DNA of 64,000 bases from Pseudophaeomoniella oleicola (Eukaryota; Ascomycota; Eurotiomycetes; Phaeomoniellales; Phaeomoniellaceae): NCBI GenBank assembly GCA_003868215.1, contig QWDQ01000027.1, forward strand, positions 124,001 to 188,000, given 5' to 3'. The translations under genes and the position numbers were made by a program. Below, piece by piece: positions 1-11,331 of this stretch (the stretch's first letter is position 1; each line of letters begins with the position of its first letter). The notes beneath the pieces were generated by a model. The model was not told the origin of the DNA. It saw nothing but the letters and a program-made list of their open reading frames with translations, and ran no database searches.

Positions 1-876
1 TGGTGCTTTTAGTTTGATGGGGCAGATATCTATCAACAGGAACCGAGCAATTGAACAAGATAAATGCAAACAATGTTACCAGGACGAGCTGTAGGCAAGA
101 ATGGAATACGATAAAGAGGGATGTCCTATGACATCAAGCTGCATATCTGCATATAAGACGAGGCTACAATGTAGAATGTAAATTACATGATCACTGAAGA
201 TCGGGTGAGTGATTGGGGATCACGGAGTACGGAACCCAATGATGCGGGTGATCTATAATCCAGGGCCGAGGCGGCCGCAGTCTGCACGTGCCTCCTGTTA
301 CCTCCGAGCTTTCCCCTCATCACCATCATGGGAGCCAGCGATCGTCGTCAACATCATCCTCCCTCATCATCGGCTTGTCATCCATAAATGCAACCGAGCT
401 CGCTACGGTGTCAGTCAGACGAACACTGCATCCCAAAGGACACAGATACTGCCGTTTAGACAGTGCTTCTGAAACGGGCAAGTAGGGCATAGTATTCGGG
501 AATACCACTGGAGGTGCTACGCCTTGATTTTACAAGAACTGCTTTGCTGTATGGCTGCTTTCTTTTCTCCTCTTCCAGGACCAGACCTTACAAATTGACC
601 ATGTCTACTCTATTCTCTACTATCAGCTTCCTTCTTCTTGGACCTCTTTCTATTCACAGACCAACGAGATGCTCGAGCTGAGCATCTTCCGCCGAGAGAC
701 TCGGCACTGAACGTGTGATATGTCTCTTCTCCGGCTTCTCTGTGGTAGCAGGAACAATAGAAAGCTATCGCTGACAGTCATGCATGTTACCAGGGTCTGA
801 GTTCTTCCATCCCGCAAAGAATAGTCACCGGCCCATCCTTGAATTTTTTAATAATATCAATTCATCCTCTTGCAGA
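1..876. other. Left-edge spacer, no gene recognised
   Basis: Short open frames occur on both strands around 209-508 but none has a recognisable domain, a convincing start or splice partners. The last part (about 840-876) is T-rich and ends in a pyrimidine tract followed by CAG directly before the ATG at 877. It therefore looks like the 3' end of an intron in the 5' leader of the next gene. Confidence 0.4.
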
Positions 877-1368
877 ATGTCCAGCCCATCTCCTGCCGAG
901 CGCTTCAGCCTCGCCTGTGAAGTCAATAAACTCCTCCACACGCTCTACCTCCACCCTGAATTTGCTTACGTCCCGGGCTCCGACCACATCGCAGACCCCT
1001 CTGGCACCCCCGTCCCCCTCCTCTTCGCCTCCGACTTCGCCCAACGCACCTACGACGACTACATCGTTCCCTGCCTCCCCGCAAACGCCACAAAAACCTG
1101 CCGCGCCCTCGCCAACTGCTGGTCCACCGATGACCCGAACTTGCGCGAAGACCCGCTCGACCCAGCATCCTACCCTGACATGTCGAGCGCGGAGATGCAG
1201 GAACGCTGGCAAGACGGCCTCGGCAGAAGCGTGCTCATTGCCATGGTCATCCTCGACAAGACCCCTCTCGAACAGAAGGGCATGCAGATGCTGCTGACCC
1301 AGAGATACGATTTTGGAGACGAGGTCGAAGCCGCCGCCACAGCTGTACGGGATGTTGAACAGCACTAA
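877..1368 (+). CDS. Small hypothetical protein, 163 aa
   Basis: I do not recognise the family. The frame runs from ATG 877 to TAA at 1366-1368. An earlier in-frame ATG at 784 would add 31 residues, but the stretch just before 877 reads like an intron acceptor (T-rich, then cttgcag), so 877 is preferred and a leader intron or an upstream coding exon is possible. The product looks soluble. It has no signal peptide or membrane segment, carries several Cys (one pair in a PCLP...TCRA context near residues 65-75) and is acidic, with a helix-like C-terminal third. Codon use is C-ending and typical of expressed fungal genes, which is the main argument that it is real. It converges with sys1 on its right. 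Confidence 0.6.
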   Translation: MSSPSPAERFSLACEVNKLLHTLYLHPEFAYVPGSDHIADPSGTPVPLLFASDFAQRTYDDYIVPCLPANATKTCRALANCWSTDDPNLREDPLDPASYPDMSSAEMQERWQDGLGRSVLIAMVILDKTPLEQKGMQMLLTQRYDFGDEVEAAATAVRDVEQH

Positions 1369-1783
1369 ACATCTTCGTAGGCAAAATAGGATAGGATAGG
1401 ATGGAACAAATAACCATATAGTAACAAACAGATGGGAGCAAAGGGATCGTGAATTTCTTTTTCGTATACATTCGCTCCAATTCGGGGAGAGTAAGACTTG
1501 GTAAGGTACATACCTAGTTACATCCGACATAATCCCAACACACTCAAAGGAATATGTACATACCTACCTACGTATGAATTCCATAACGATATTGTATAGA
1601 TGTGAAGATGCTAGCAAAGGATGAAAAAAGATAAGTAGGCAGCAAGCAAGCAAGTTCTCCCTCCCCCCAAAATTTATAATTATTCAAAATATACATGTAA
1701 GTTATATTACTAGATATCTAGGTATGTAGATAATATCCATAACACGAATGAGCACAGAGTGTTAAAAAAATTGAGGTCCTTAT
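1369..1783. other. Convergent 3' spacer
   Basis: This lies between two converging genes (hypothetical on +, sys1 on -). It is AT-rich with repeated tacctac/tagatatctaggta words and presumably holds both polyadenylation regions. No ORF in it is supported. Confidence 0.5.
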
Positions 1784-2766
1784 TTAGCCTGCTTCTCCCC
1801 TTTCCGCTCTTTCGACCATTTCGTATTCTTCCGTTGTTCCTGTTCCTCCTCCTCCAGCTGCTTCGGATGCAAACCTCGAGCCATTTCCTCCTGTTCCGCC
1901 GACTCTGCCACCACGACGACTGCCGAAGTAGCCGACATCGTCGTCGTCTCGAGGTCCGAAACCACCACCACCACAACCGTCGCCACCGCCGCCGGTACCA
2001 GTTCTGTCTGGTTGACCATCAGCTTGCTCGTTGATGTTAGCAGTGCGTTTGCCAGCGCTGAGAGCTGTTCCGGTGCCGAAGCTGATGGGTCTCATTTCGC
2101 GCCATCGAGCACCCCACATCCCTAGAGTTATCATCAGGAGAGAAGAACCGAGCTGGAGGTACCACCAGAGTAGGTTTGTCGGTATCCGCCACGTGTAGAG
2201 GGATGTGAAGATGAGGTGGATGAGGTGGAGGGTGAGGGCGAAGTCGGGGATTAGGCGAGAGCGAGGGAGGAGCACGAGAAGAGGCATCACACTGTTTGGG
2301 CACGGTTGTTAGCTGCTTGTTCTCGAGGTGCTGGAAATGACAGGGAAAAAGAGGGGGACGACGTCCCGTCCGCCCTGTGGAAGAGAGAAGAAAGTATCAC
2401 TCACGTCAAAAACCCAGCCCCTAACCAATTCCCCGCCATAACAACTCCCCACGTCGTGTCTCCCCTGACATGTCTCCAATCCAAAACCAAGCCCACCCCT
2501 CCCGTTCCTTTCGTGACATCCTGCGCCCCCAACGTAAGCGCTTTGCCATCCTCTCCGGACCCAGCATCGAGACTATCGAGACTCGACGAAGATGTACTGG
2601 CCGCCGTGCCCGTGAGAGGCCGGCCAAATACCACAGCCGTGAAGACGATCAGAATGGTGGCGAAGAGGTAGTAACACACTTGGAGAATAAGTATCTTCTT
2701 CACGATGAGGATGGGCGGGAGGTCGTTCAAGGCACCTGATGGCCGCGCAGGACGACGGCGCGCCAT
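1784..2766 (-). CDS. sys1: Sys1 family Golgi membrane protein
   Basis: Two exons, 2405-2766 and 1784-2291, are joined by a 113-nt intron (GTGAGT donor, AAACAG acceptor). The join restores one frame and gives 289 aa from the ATG at 2766. Exon 1 carries an N-terminal basic stretch and a first membrane helix (ILQVCYYLFATILIVFTAVV). Exon 2 carries two further hydrophobic segments with the conserved SRLIPDFALTLHLIHL and TNLLWWYLQL signatures of the family. In yeast and animals Sys1 is the Golgi receptor that recruits the Arl3/ARFRP1 GTPase, upstream of golgin recruitment. The roughly 110-residue Gly/Arg/Asp-rich tail beyond the last helix is longer than in animal Sys1 (about 156 aa in total) and is common in filamentous fungi. 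The insert between the first and second helices is also low complexity. Confidence 0.9.
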
Positions 2767-3547
2767 TTATTGCGCCCCACGATTATGTACTATGTATGCG
2801 TAGATGCTCTGGCTGAACTCGCCTCAGACAGAAATTTATAGAGTGACTGTTGTAAAAGGGAGGAAGGCGGCGGTGTGAGAAGAGGATGAGATTGCCAGCG
2901 ACGTGGTTACCTCGACGCGCAACGATCGATAAAAGGCGTAGGTACTTGTCTGACAGCGGCGATCGTTGCTATGGTGCACATCGTACCCACGAGAGCTATT
3001 GACGCGGGAGCAGCGAATGCACAAAGATAGACTGCGGTCTTGAGAGCTGTCGTTCTTCTCGAGGGATGTAACGGGACGATGAGGTCGGGTGAGGGAGGAC
3101 TCAGTCGCTGTTTATCATGTACATGAGCGCCCTTGAAGCAAGAGAGCCTCCAGTGGTGTTGCTCCGCGCAAGGTGATGCTCAGGAAAAAAGATGCGGCAA
3201 TGAGGCTTGGACAGGTTTACAGTACTACGTAGTAAACAGCAAGGCGCCCGGCGGCGAACTTTAGTCAACGAGTTAGGCATACTTTTAAAGTTGATGGACA
3301 AGCTTTCGGATACGCTGTGCTTGGACCATCAGTCTATTTAGTGGGGTTGGACGCCCCCTCTCGACTATGACTATTCTTTTACCAGAGCTTCGCTTCACGC
3401 AGTAGGTTCATCAATACATAAGTATTTCTAGTCGACCTCGATACATACAGATGTTTACAGAGTGGGTGGATTACCTATCGTTTCGTTCAGTCAAGAGGTA
3501 GCACATGTGAACATGTCAAACATCGGCCGCCGATTCGTGGCGTATTC
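2767..3547. other. Spacer: sys1 promoter side and kinase 3' end
   Basis: No supported gene. The right part is the 3' flank of the histidine kinase; the left part is upstream of sys1. It contains one copy of the palindrome tactacgtagta at 3223-3234, which recurs elsewhere in the window. Confidence 0.5.
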
Positions 3548-6505
3548 TCACCCACCCTTGAAACTCTCGAAGTAATGCCGGACTCGAGAATCAAGGGCTT
3601 TCAGCCTTGCTGGCTTCACAAAATACTCGTTGGCTCCGGCTTTGAAGGACCTGGTCTTATCAGCGGGGGAGTCTTGGCCCGATACTGTGAGCAACCATTA
3701 GCAAAAGTTCATTTCATAACATGATCTAGAGGAACCCTTACTTATGAATATTACGGTCGGGGCCAATGACCGTTGGGTCTCGAGTCTGCGGATCTCAGCA
3801 GTGGCCGATGCACCGTCTAGCCGAGGCATTTGTAAATCCATGAGTATGAGAGACGGGTAACGATCATCACCACATCTCGAGAAGTGTTCAACGGCTTCGT
3901 CACCGTCGACAGCCGTAGTGAAGGGGATATGGCGTTTTTCGCAATACATACGCATGATACGCAGGTTGATAGGATTGTCGTCCACCAGCAAGGCACTCAC
4001 AGACGGTTTCGTAACAGACTTGAGGACGAGATCTCTTGGTGCGTGTAGCTGCCGAAGTGGGAGATCAATGGCGGCCGGCGTCGGGGGAATCGTCGGCGCT
4101 GATCTTAACTCATACAATCTCTGAACCTGCCGCAGGGCATCTTCTGTGACGTGAGTGGTAAATGGTCCTGTGAAGAAAAGAATGTTTTGTCTAGTTTCGT
4201 GCTGTAATCGTAGTTTGCTGGTGTTGACAGGCAATAAGCATACGGCAATTTGGTCAGGGTCCACGCGGTCTATCAGCGAAGCGAATCTTTCCGAATCCGC
4301 TACATACCCGACAACCGCCAGTGATTTCCCAGACTTGCATTCCGTAAGGCCGACGCGCTCCAGATACCTCGCGAATTGCTCCGCTACGGGGGAGATCTCG
4401 GGTCCCAATGAGATGAGCTGGAACGAACTCGGAAGAGACTTCATGGCCGCGTGTGGAGGTCCGGAACTGTCAGAAGGACAGGAAAATGCCGGTTCGTAGA
4501 TTTCGGCTCGGAAGTGAGACCCCTTGCCTTCTTCCGAGGATACAAGAAAGACAGACCCATTCATCGTTGCAGCAATTTTTGATGCTAAGGTCAGTCCAAG
4601 ACCCGCGCCTCGAGATTTCAAATGAGCCTTCTCGTATGGTCTAAAGATTCGTTGCTGATCCGCAGCTTTGATCCCACATCCTGTGTCTATCACGTCAAAT
4701 CTCAACACTGTGAAGTCTGCGGTCGTGGAGATCTTGAATATCACGCTGCCTTTATCTGTGGCTTGGATAGCGTTCACGAGGAGCGACTGTAAGCATTCCT
4801 TCAACAGCGTCATATCCACAGACACCACGTTTTTCTCAGGATGCGTCTCATTCTGAAAGTATACCATGACCTCGGAGAGGTCGGCTTCTGGTATTACTTC
4901 AACAAGCTCTGCACAGATATCCGACTCCAGCTGTTCGAGCGTACATTGTGATTGTGATGGAGGAGAACGTTCAATCTCCGACCAACGATTGAGCTTCAAC
5001 ATATTGTTGATGGTGGACATCAACTCTTCGCCGCTGCTTCTGATCGTTGCAAGATAGGACGAGACGGTTGAAGTCATCACCCCCTTTTCGGGACCATTTT
5101 TGAAATCCCGATTCGTATCCGGATTCGGTGATGTTAGCTCCTCCCCGAGAAGCTCACAAGATCCTAGGATACCGTGGATAGGCGTCCTGAGTTGGTGGGT
5201 AATCCCTCTAAAGAACCTGTCCTTGATCTCAATGGCTTCCCGAATGGACCTTTCCTGAAAAGCACCTTTGATGATCAAGGAACATCTTTCCACAAACCAC
5301 GCATCAACATCGTCGAATACTTGCTGCACATTGGATGAAGCGACTATTAGCATTCTAGCCGCAGGGGAACTGTCACAGCGAAACACTACAGCTCTGACCG
5401 TACGATCAGCTCGGAGTCTTTCTTGATTCATGGATGCTATAGCCGCGTCAATGTACCTCGAGTCCTCCCACAAGCCTTCGTGGATCGCTTTGAAGGATAT
5501 GGGGGCCATATCTCCGAGTATGACCAAATCGTTTTGTGTTTCCTGTACAGAAATAGAGGCTTCTGGGTAAACTTTGCGGACGATTTGCAAGACTTGTTCT
5601 TCGATATGATCAGGATCCACGTCTTCTTGAACGTCCGAAATCAAGTCTGCCATCAGTCGGCGTTGGCGTTGGCGCCTTAACTGACAGCTAGTCGTGATTT
5701 CTGCGGTGAGCATATCGGCAAACTTGACGAGAGTCTGTTGTTTCTCAGCAGAGAGAGGCGACTGAACGGTGTTCGACGCGACACATACTGAACCAAGGGC
5801 CACCGTTTGGCCACGCTCTGTCTGACAACGAAGCTGTGTTCCAGCGTAGCTCCGTAAGCCACCTATCTCGACGTGCGGCGAATGCTTGAACCGCCAGTCG
5901 CTGTCCATATCAGTAAGCATAAATACAGAACCCGATGGCTGATTGATGGTGTGAGAGCAGGTGCTTTCGCGCCGGGGGAGAATGGCCAAAGGTAAGCCTG
6001 AGGTGACGACGCGAGTATAAACGTCGTTGTCGAGTATTCCCATGATCGCAAATTCCCATCCCATGAGCTCCCGAGTTATGTTCAATTTATCTTGTAGCCT
6101 CACCAGTAGATCACTGTCATCCGACAACCCGTGCGTATAGTACCATAGCATTGTCAAGCGCAATCTTTCATCCCGAGTCAGAGAGGGAAATAAGTAAGGG
6201 TCCTGGAAGTCTGTAGGTCTCTGTGGTGTTAAAACGGTCTGCGCTGTTCCCTCTTTCGCACTATTGGAGCCATAGAAGGTGGCGTAAAACCGATCGCTGA
6301 ATGCCTGGATAGGTTGCGATGACAGCTCCGGGTTGAACACTGGCCCGACCTCCGTTGGACGCTTAGGGACCTCCTTTGTGAGAGTGTGAGTGGTGATGGC
6401 CTCTGCTTTGGGGAAATATGGCCCAGGTATGACGGTCAATGGAGGGGTCGATCCTGGCGTCGATATAGGACTTCTCGTCCCCTCCGTGCTTGACAATGCG
6501 TCCAT
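3548..6505 (-). CDS. GAF-domain hybrid histidine kinase
   Basis: A cytosolic hybrid two-component sensor of 966 aa in two exons (3742-6505 and 3548-3684; 57-nt intron, GTAAGG...CAG). The first in-frame ATG is at 6505; the frame is open further upstream without an ATG. Domains in order: a GAF-type sensor (about 130-275); a second linker region; HisKA with H-box THQLRTPIHG (His about 437); HATPase_c with N-box LLVNAIQAT (Asn about 578), G1 DTGCGI and G2 GAGLGL; a roughly 150-residue region that may be a degenerate receiver; and a true receiver with acidic pair VDDNPIN, phospho-acceptor Asp in LILMDLQMP (about 890) and Lys in YFVKP (about 945). The last two receiver elements need exon 2. No membrane segments are seen. 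It should feed a fungal Ypd1-type phosphotransfer protein; the signal is unknown. Confidence 0.92.
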
Positions 6506-7415
6506 GTCAGTAACACGTTGACGAAGTAGACGAGTCTTTCGTTTCTCTGGACTGGTTACATAGCCTAGTTGAATCAGGTGCAGTGACACACAACATCCTA
6601 CTTGTTGTTGATCGGAAGATCACACACCTCTTCTTCACAATTATCACGGCCGACTACTAGACCTGGATAAGAACTAGGCACGAAAAGATGCAAAAAAGTC
6701 AAGATGCTGCTTCACCCATGGAAATTTCAACAACCGCCATACCGGTGCGGATCCAAGGGTGAACTTTAGCAGGAAAGTCGACCTACCTGCAGATGTCAAT
6801 ATCTTAACAAAAACCATGGTGTAATTGGCGTCATGAAGGGGTCAGGGTCGGTGAACTATGAAGGTCTAGACCGATGGGCGAATTTCTCCCATCACTTTGC
6901 GATTTGCCAGCCAAACTCGCAAGGTAGATTATCTCACTTGGGCATCGGCGACCCCTTTCACTCCGTTTTCGGACCAACGACTAATTATCGTATAAGGTAT
7001 TGCCATTGCAGCCTCGAGTGGCCCAGAGGACCGTGAAAAACTGAAGGCGGGGAATGTGAGGCTCGAGTCTCCCCAAATCAGGATGTGCACTGCATGCTTA
7101 GCAGGATGAGCGTCTAAACGTCTTTTGCTCAAAGTTCAAGGTAAGTAACTAATTACCGTAGAGGGAAGCGATGATAGTGGCTTTCCGCTTAAGACGCAGC
7201 GACGAGGTGAAGGCAACATTCTTCCCCAAGTCGACAAGAGGGTGATTACCTAGTACCTAGGTACGTAGTACTTCGGTACATAGGAAATAAATTCCATCCT
7301 ACTAATTTATCACTCCTTCAGTTAGGTAATTAAGTTGGGTAGATTATAGGCGATTAATTACCTTACTTGTACTACACAGGTACCAGGTATCCAGGAGGTA
7401 TGTAACTACGTAGTA
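6506..7415. other. Upstream region of the kinase, to the transposon edge
   Basis: Non-coding as far as I can see. A balanced-composition part (6506-7250) holds the presumed promoter and 5' leader of the kinase. From about 7240 it becomes rich in tacctaggtacgtagta words, and composition turns AT-rich at the transposon boundary. Confidence 0.5.
7254..7275. repeat. 22-bp repeat, copy 1 (tacctaggtacgtagtac...)
   Basis: This 22-bp word is identical to one at 46884-46905. It contains the palindromes cctagg and tacgta and ends in ttcg. A related, imperfect copy lies just beyond the transposon's right end (about 9261-9290). Confidence 0.6.
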
Positions 7416-7456
7416 AGTCCACCGATCTAGATTCCACGCATATCTAGATTCCACGC
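7416..7456 (+). repeat. Left terminal inverted repeat
   Basis: 41 bp starting agtccaccga. It contains two direct copies of a 15-bp motif, tctagattccacgca, spaced by 2 bp, as expected for paired transposase-binding sites. Confidence 0.9.
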
Positions 7457-9214
7457 ATTTTAAATCACTAATAATTAAGGTATTTAAGAGCGATATAATA
7501 ACACTAATAATATTAAATTTAAAAACTATATATAAAAAACTGTTCAGGGGCAGCGTTTATAATTTAAAATATATTATATAATTTTATTTTAGAATAATTT
7601 ATAATATATATAGCTTTTTTTTTATTTTTTAAGATTTTAGTAGTAATTATATTTTATATATTAATAAATTATATATTAAGATTAATGATAATCTTAATTT
7701 TATTTTTTCTATTTTTTATTTAAGTTAATTTAATTTTTAGATTTTCATATTAAATCGTCGTTATAATTTTTAAAATATAAAATATTCTTAAAGTCTTTTA
7801 AATCTTTAAGATAAACGATTTAATTAATTAATTAAAAATTATATATAAACGAAATTATTAAATTGTTATAATTATATTCATAATATTACGCGACGTTTTA
7901 AGAGAGTTAAATACGTCGAAATATTAATTTAAATTTAACGTTTTAAAAGATTATATTAATATAGATCTCCTTATTCTAGTAAGACTAAATAAAATTATTT
8001 TATTAAAATTATAAAATATTAAATTAGTTATATATTATTCTATTTTAATATTCTTATTAATAAGACTCTCCGTACGGATTAAATTATAAATTTAAATAAA
8101 TTAAAGTTTCTTTATAAACGCGGCGTTATTAAAAATAACTAGATCTATAAATTATGTTTTATAATAGCTTTTAACTAATAAAAAATAAACTAAATCTAAC
8201 GATTAAATTATATAAAACGTATAAAACGGTAAAAATAATAAATATATATTTTATTAATAATATTCCAGTATGAAATCTGTATAATAATAAATCTTATAAT
8301 TATTTATTATTAAAATACAGAGTTAAGAGAGATTCCTAATAAATTAAAATAAAAATATTATATAAAACTAATTAAAAATAATCTTTTTTAAAATTTAGTT
8401 ATTTTTTAAGATAATATAAATCTAATTAAAACAGTCGTTTAAAGGAAATTAAATAAATTAAAGATTTTATTTTTTAAAAATAATTAAAAAGCGTAAGATA
8501 TATCTTATTATATTAATAATTTTAATAATTAAAATTTATTCGCGTTCATTAAGTAGCTTTAAGTACGTTTAATATTTATTTAAGATTTTTAAAATTATTT
8601 AATTTATATAAACGTTTAGGCCGATATCTGTTTTATTTATATTATAAATATTAAAAGACTTAACACCTCTTTTAATAATAATGTAATTAAATAAAATAAA
8701 TCACTTACGGAGGGCTTTAGAATTAATTTCTTTTATTTATATAATATTTAATTTACGTTTTATTATATTTATTATAATAAGATTACGCTGTTTAAAACGT
8801 ATTAATTAATGTTCGTTAATTAAAAATATAAATTTAGATATTTTAAATTATTTTTAAATTATTTATATTATTTCTTTAATACGGGCTGACGCTGAAACGT
8901 ATTTTATTAAATTTAAATTTAAAATTAATTAAATTAGAATTTATTTTTATTCCGAAGCTAAAATCTATTAATTAAAATAAAATATTAACGCGTTTTAAAT
9001 ATTTTTTAATTTATTATACAGAGTTTTTTCTAAAACGTTAAAAAATACTACGTATTAACGAATTAACGGAAACTTTTTATTTAAAAAAAACTATACTATT
9101 ATACGAAAGATTTCGTTTTAATATAATTTTAAATAAAGCATTTTAATTAACTAGTTATTAAAATATAAATAATTAAGATTTAAAGATATTATAAAATAAT
9201 AGGATTAAAAAGGC

Positions 9215-9255
9215 GCGTGGAATCTAGATATACGTGGAATCTAGGTCGGTGGACT
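9215..9255 (-). repeat. Right terminal inverted repeat
   Basis: The reverse complement matches the left repeat at 39 of 41 positions. The same doubled 15-bp motif is present, slightly decayed. It ends in ...ggtggact and is followed by TA. Confidence 0.9.
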
Positions 9256-9567
9256 TATGATACCTACTACGGTACTTAGGTACGTAGTATCATCTGCCGA
9301 GCTTTTAGTCCGTAACCGGACCAGTAATATTGAATTAATAATGTTGACTGAGGGTCTCCAGTAGAGGGGCTCTCCTCCGTCATAGAACGTACATATCTCA
9401 TATCCAATTCTAAGTACTTCGACGGAGAACATTGTAGAAACCCGCCTCAATTTAATAGTGAAGTTCTCTCTACCTTACTGACGGTGCTAAGTCCTGTTCA
9501 TTCTCACAACATCTCCATCACCATTCACTTCTGCAAGATAACGTAAAAACAATAAAAGATAGCGACA
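9256..9567 (+). promoter_or_regulatory. Upstream region of the reductase gene
   Basis: 312 bp between the transposon and ATG 9568. It includes an A-rich stretch immediately before the start (gtaaaaacaataaaagata) and a pyrimidine-rich stretch near 9490-9530 that fits a transcription start area. The transposon now sits directly at its distal edge. Confidence 0.4.
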
Positions 9568-10752
9568 ATGAAGGAAGCAATCGTCAAAGCAGGTCCCAAG
9601 GTCGAGATCTTGGACAAAGAAATCCCAACACCTCCCTCGCCAAATCATTTGGTGATTAAAGTGGTGGTTTCGGGAACGAATCCTAAGGACTGGAAAGTTC
9701 CCGAATGGATGCCGGACAGTATGTTTCCCCCATGACTAGTACCTCGCTCCTCTCTTTGCGGTTTACCATCTGGTTGCACCTATCGTCAGGAATAGCCAAT
9801 CCAGAAAGACATACCGATTTCAGTGGCCTGTTGCTGACCTGCTGTTCTGTTCCCAGTTCCACCTTCCAATCAAGGAGATGATATCGCTGGTATCGTCCAC
9901 TCGGTCGGGGATGCAGTCACAGAGTTCAAACCTGGTGACCGCGTCGCCGCCTTCCATGAAATGGGGAGTCCTGGAGGGTCTTGGGCGGAATATGCTGTGG
10001 CCTACGAGCATACCACTTTCCACCTCCCAGAGAAGACCACATTTGAAGAAGCTGCCACGATCCCATTGGCCGCTATGACTGCTGCGTTGGCTTTGTTCCA
10101 GGAATTGGACTTACCGCTCATATGGTCAAAAAAGACCAGCGAGCACGAGACCAACACGCCGGTGTTGATCTATGGAGCAGCGAGTGCTGTTGGAAGCTTC
10201 GCAATCAAGTTCTTGAAGGCTGCAAAAGTAGGACCAGTTATCGGGGTTGCCGGAAATGGCATTCAACATGTAGAATCCCTCATCAACAAGGAGACGGGAG
10301 ATACCATAGTCGATTACAGGGGAGGAGACGAGAAGGTTGTGGAGGATATCAAGAAAGCGTTGAAGGGGAAGAAACTGCTCCATGCGTTAGATGCGGTCAG
10401 TTCGAACGCGACAATGCTGAACGTATACAAAGTCTTGGACAAGAGTGGAAAGTTCACCACTGTGCTTCCAGGCGTGGATCTGAAGAAGCTTGGAATCCCG
10501 GATGAAGCGAACACCAAAACAATGGTTGGGACAGCGCATACAGACCAAACCGAACCGGGAGATAGGCTGTTTGCGTATGCCCTGTTCAGGAGCATGGCCT
10601 GGGGTTTGAAAGAAGGCTGGTTCTCCGGCCATCCGTACAAGGTCGTTGAAGGGGGGTTGAATGGGGTGGAGCAGGCGTTGAAAGATCTAAAGGACGGGAA
10701 GGTCAGCGCATACAAGTATGTTCTCAGGATTGGCGAGACTCCTGGCCTATGA
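9568..10752 (+). CDS. Medium-chain NAD(P)-dependent oxidoreductase (quinone/enoyl reductase type)
   Basis: Two exons, 9568-9718 and 9857-10752, with a 138-nt intron (GTATGT...CCCAG), give 348 aa. The N-terminus has the GroES-like fold signature of the MDR superfamily (VVSGTNPKDWKVPEWMP, then NQGDDIAGIVHSVGD and FKPGDRVAAF). The nucleotide-binding domain begins with LIYGAASAVGSFAIKFLKAA. No structural zinc Cys cluster is present, so it belongs with the zinc-independent quinone-oxidoreductase or enoyl-reductase-like branch. The fungal ToxD-like group is the nearest I can suggest. Substrate is unknown and no biosynthetic genes lie nearby. It probably acts in the cytosol and prefers NADPH, by family analogy. 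Confidence 0.9.
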
Positions 10753-11331
10753 AGACTGTATGTAGATGGCAGTGCAGTGCAGACTTGGAGCGATCATGAG
10801 AGGGATAACATTCTCATAGCTGTATCTATCTCAACTGCGTGATGGCCATTGTGATTTGAATCTCGCAATATCATATGTACCAACATAATATTACTGAGAG
10901 CACTCGAGTTGTCAGACTGGACTTGCTGTATCAACGCGGCCGTTCCGAGAATCGTATCATCTCTAATAGCTCAAGGCGGAACTCTGCGCGTGCAATAAGC
11001 GGAACCAATTTTTGTTCAGCTATTCATAGTAATTACATGCTTGCACCTCATAAATCACAGCTTCTGAATCGTCTCTCTCAAGCAACCTACGATTAATAAA
11101 GGAGCTTGCCTGATCAGTCAACTTGCGCCACCCAGATCCGAGACACCAAGAAACCCCTTCAATCCCTGCCGTTGAAACTGTCCATCAGAAGAGCTCGACC
11201 ACCGAACACTCGTGCCGACCAATTACATCACCACGCCGCACCTGTTCCTCTCTCTCCTACCCTTCAAGAGCGCAGCACCAAAAACCACCATCTCCTGCTC
11301 CGCTCGTTACCTCACCGAGGAAAAAAAAACA
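10753..11331. other. Spacer between reductase and coa6
   Basis: 3' flank of the reductase followed by the coa6 promoter and leader. The leader has a CT-rich stretch (about 11230-11265) and an unbroken run of nine A just before ATG 11332. Overlapping frames here are Pro/Ser/Arg-rich artefacts. Confidence 0.5.

Larger units (their letters stand above)
7416..9255. mobile_element. RIP-degraded TIR DNA transposon (Tc1/mariner-pogo/Fot1-like)
   Basis: An 1840-bp element bounded by 41-bp terminal inverted repeats differing at two positions, both C/T transitions. It is flanked by a TA duplication (7414-7415 and 9256-9257). The TA target, total size and single-element layout fit fungal pogo/Fot1-type Tc1/mariner elements; the exact family is an inference. 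The interior is extremely AT-rich. CpA and TpG are nearly absent while CpG survives in places and TpA is abundant, which is the product of repeat-induced point mutation. No transposase reading frame longer than about 60 codons remains, so the element is dead and would need another source of transposase to move. It separates the histidine kinase from the reductase gene. Confidence 0.85.

Noticed and set aside
862-1530. 222-codon minus-strand frame over the first gene
   Set aside because: It has a Val/Gly/Glu-rich composition typical of the complement of a C-ending-codon gene. The plus-strand frame has the better start and end, although neither has a known domain.
7480-9210. Mitochondrial insertion or centromere-type AT block
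   Set aside because: Inverted ends with TA duplications and the CpA/TpG loss explain the AT-richness as a RIP-mutated transposon.
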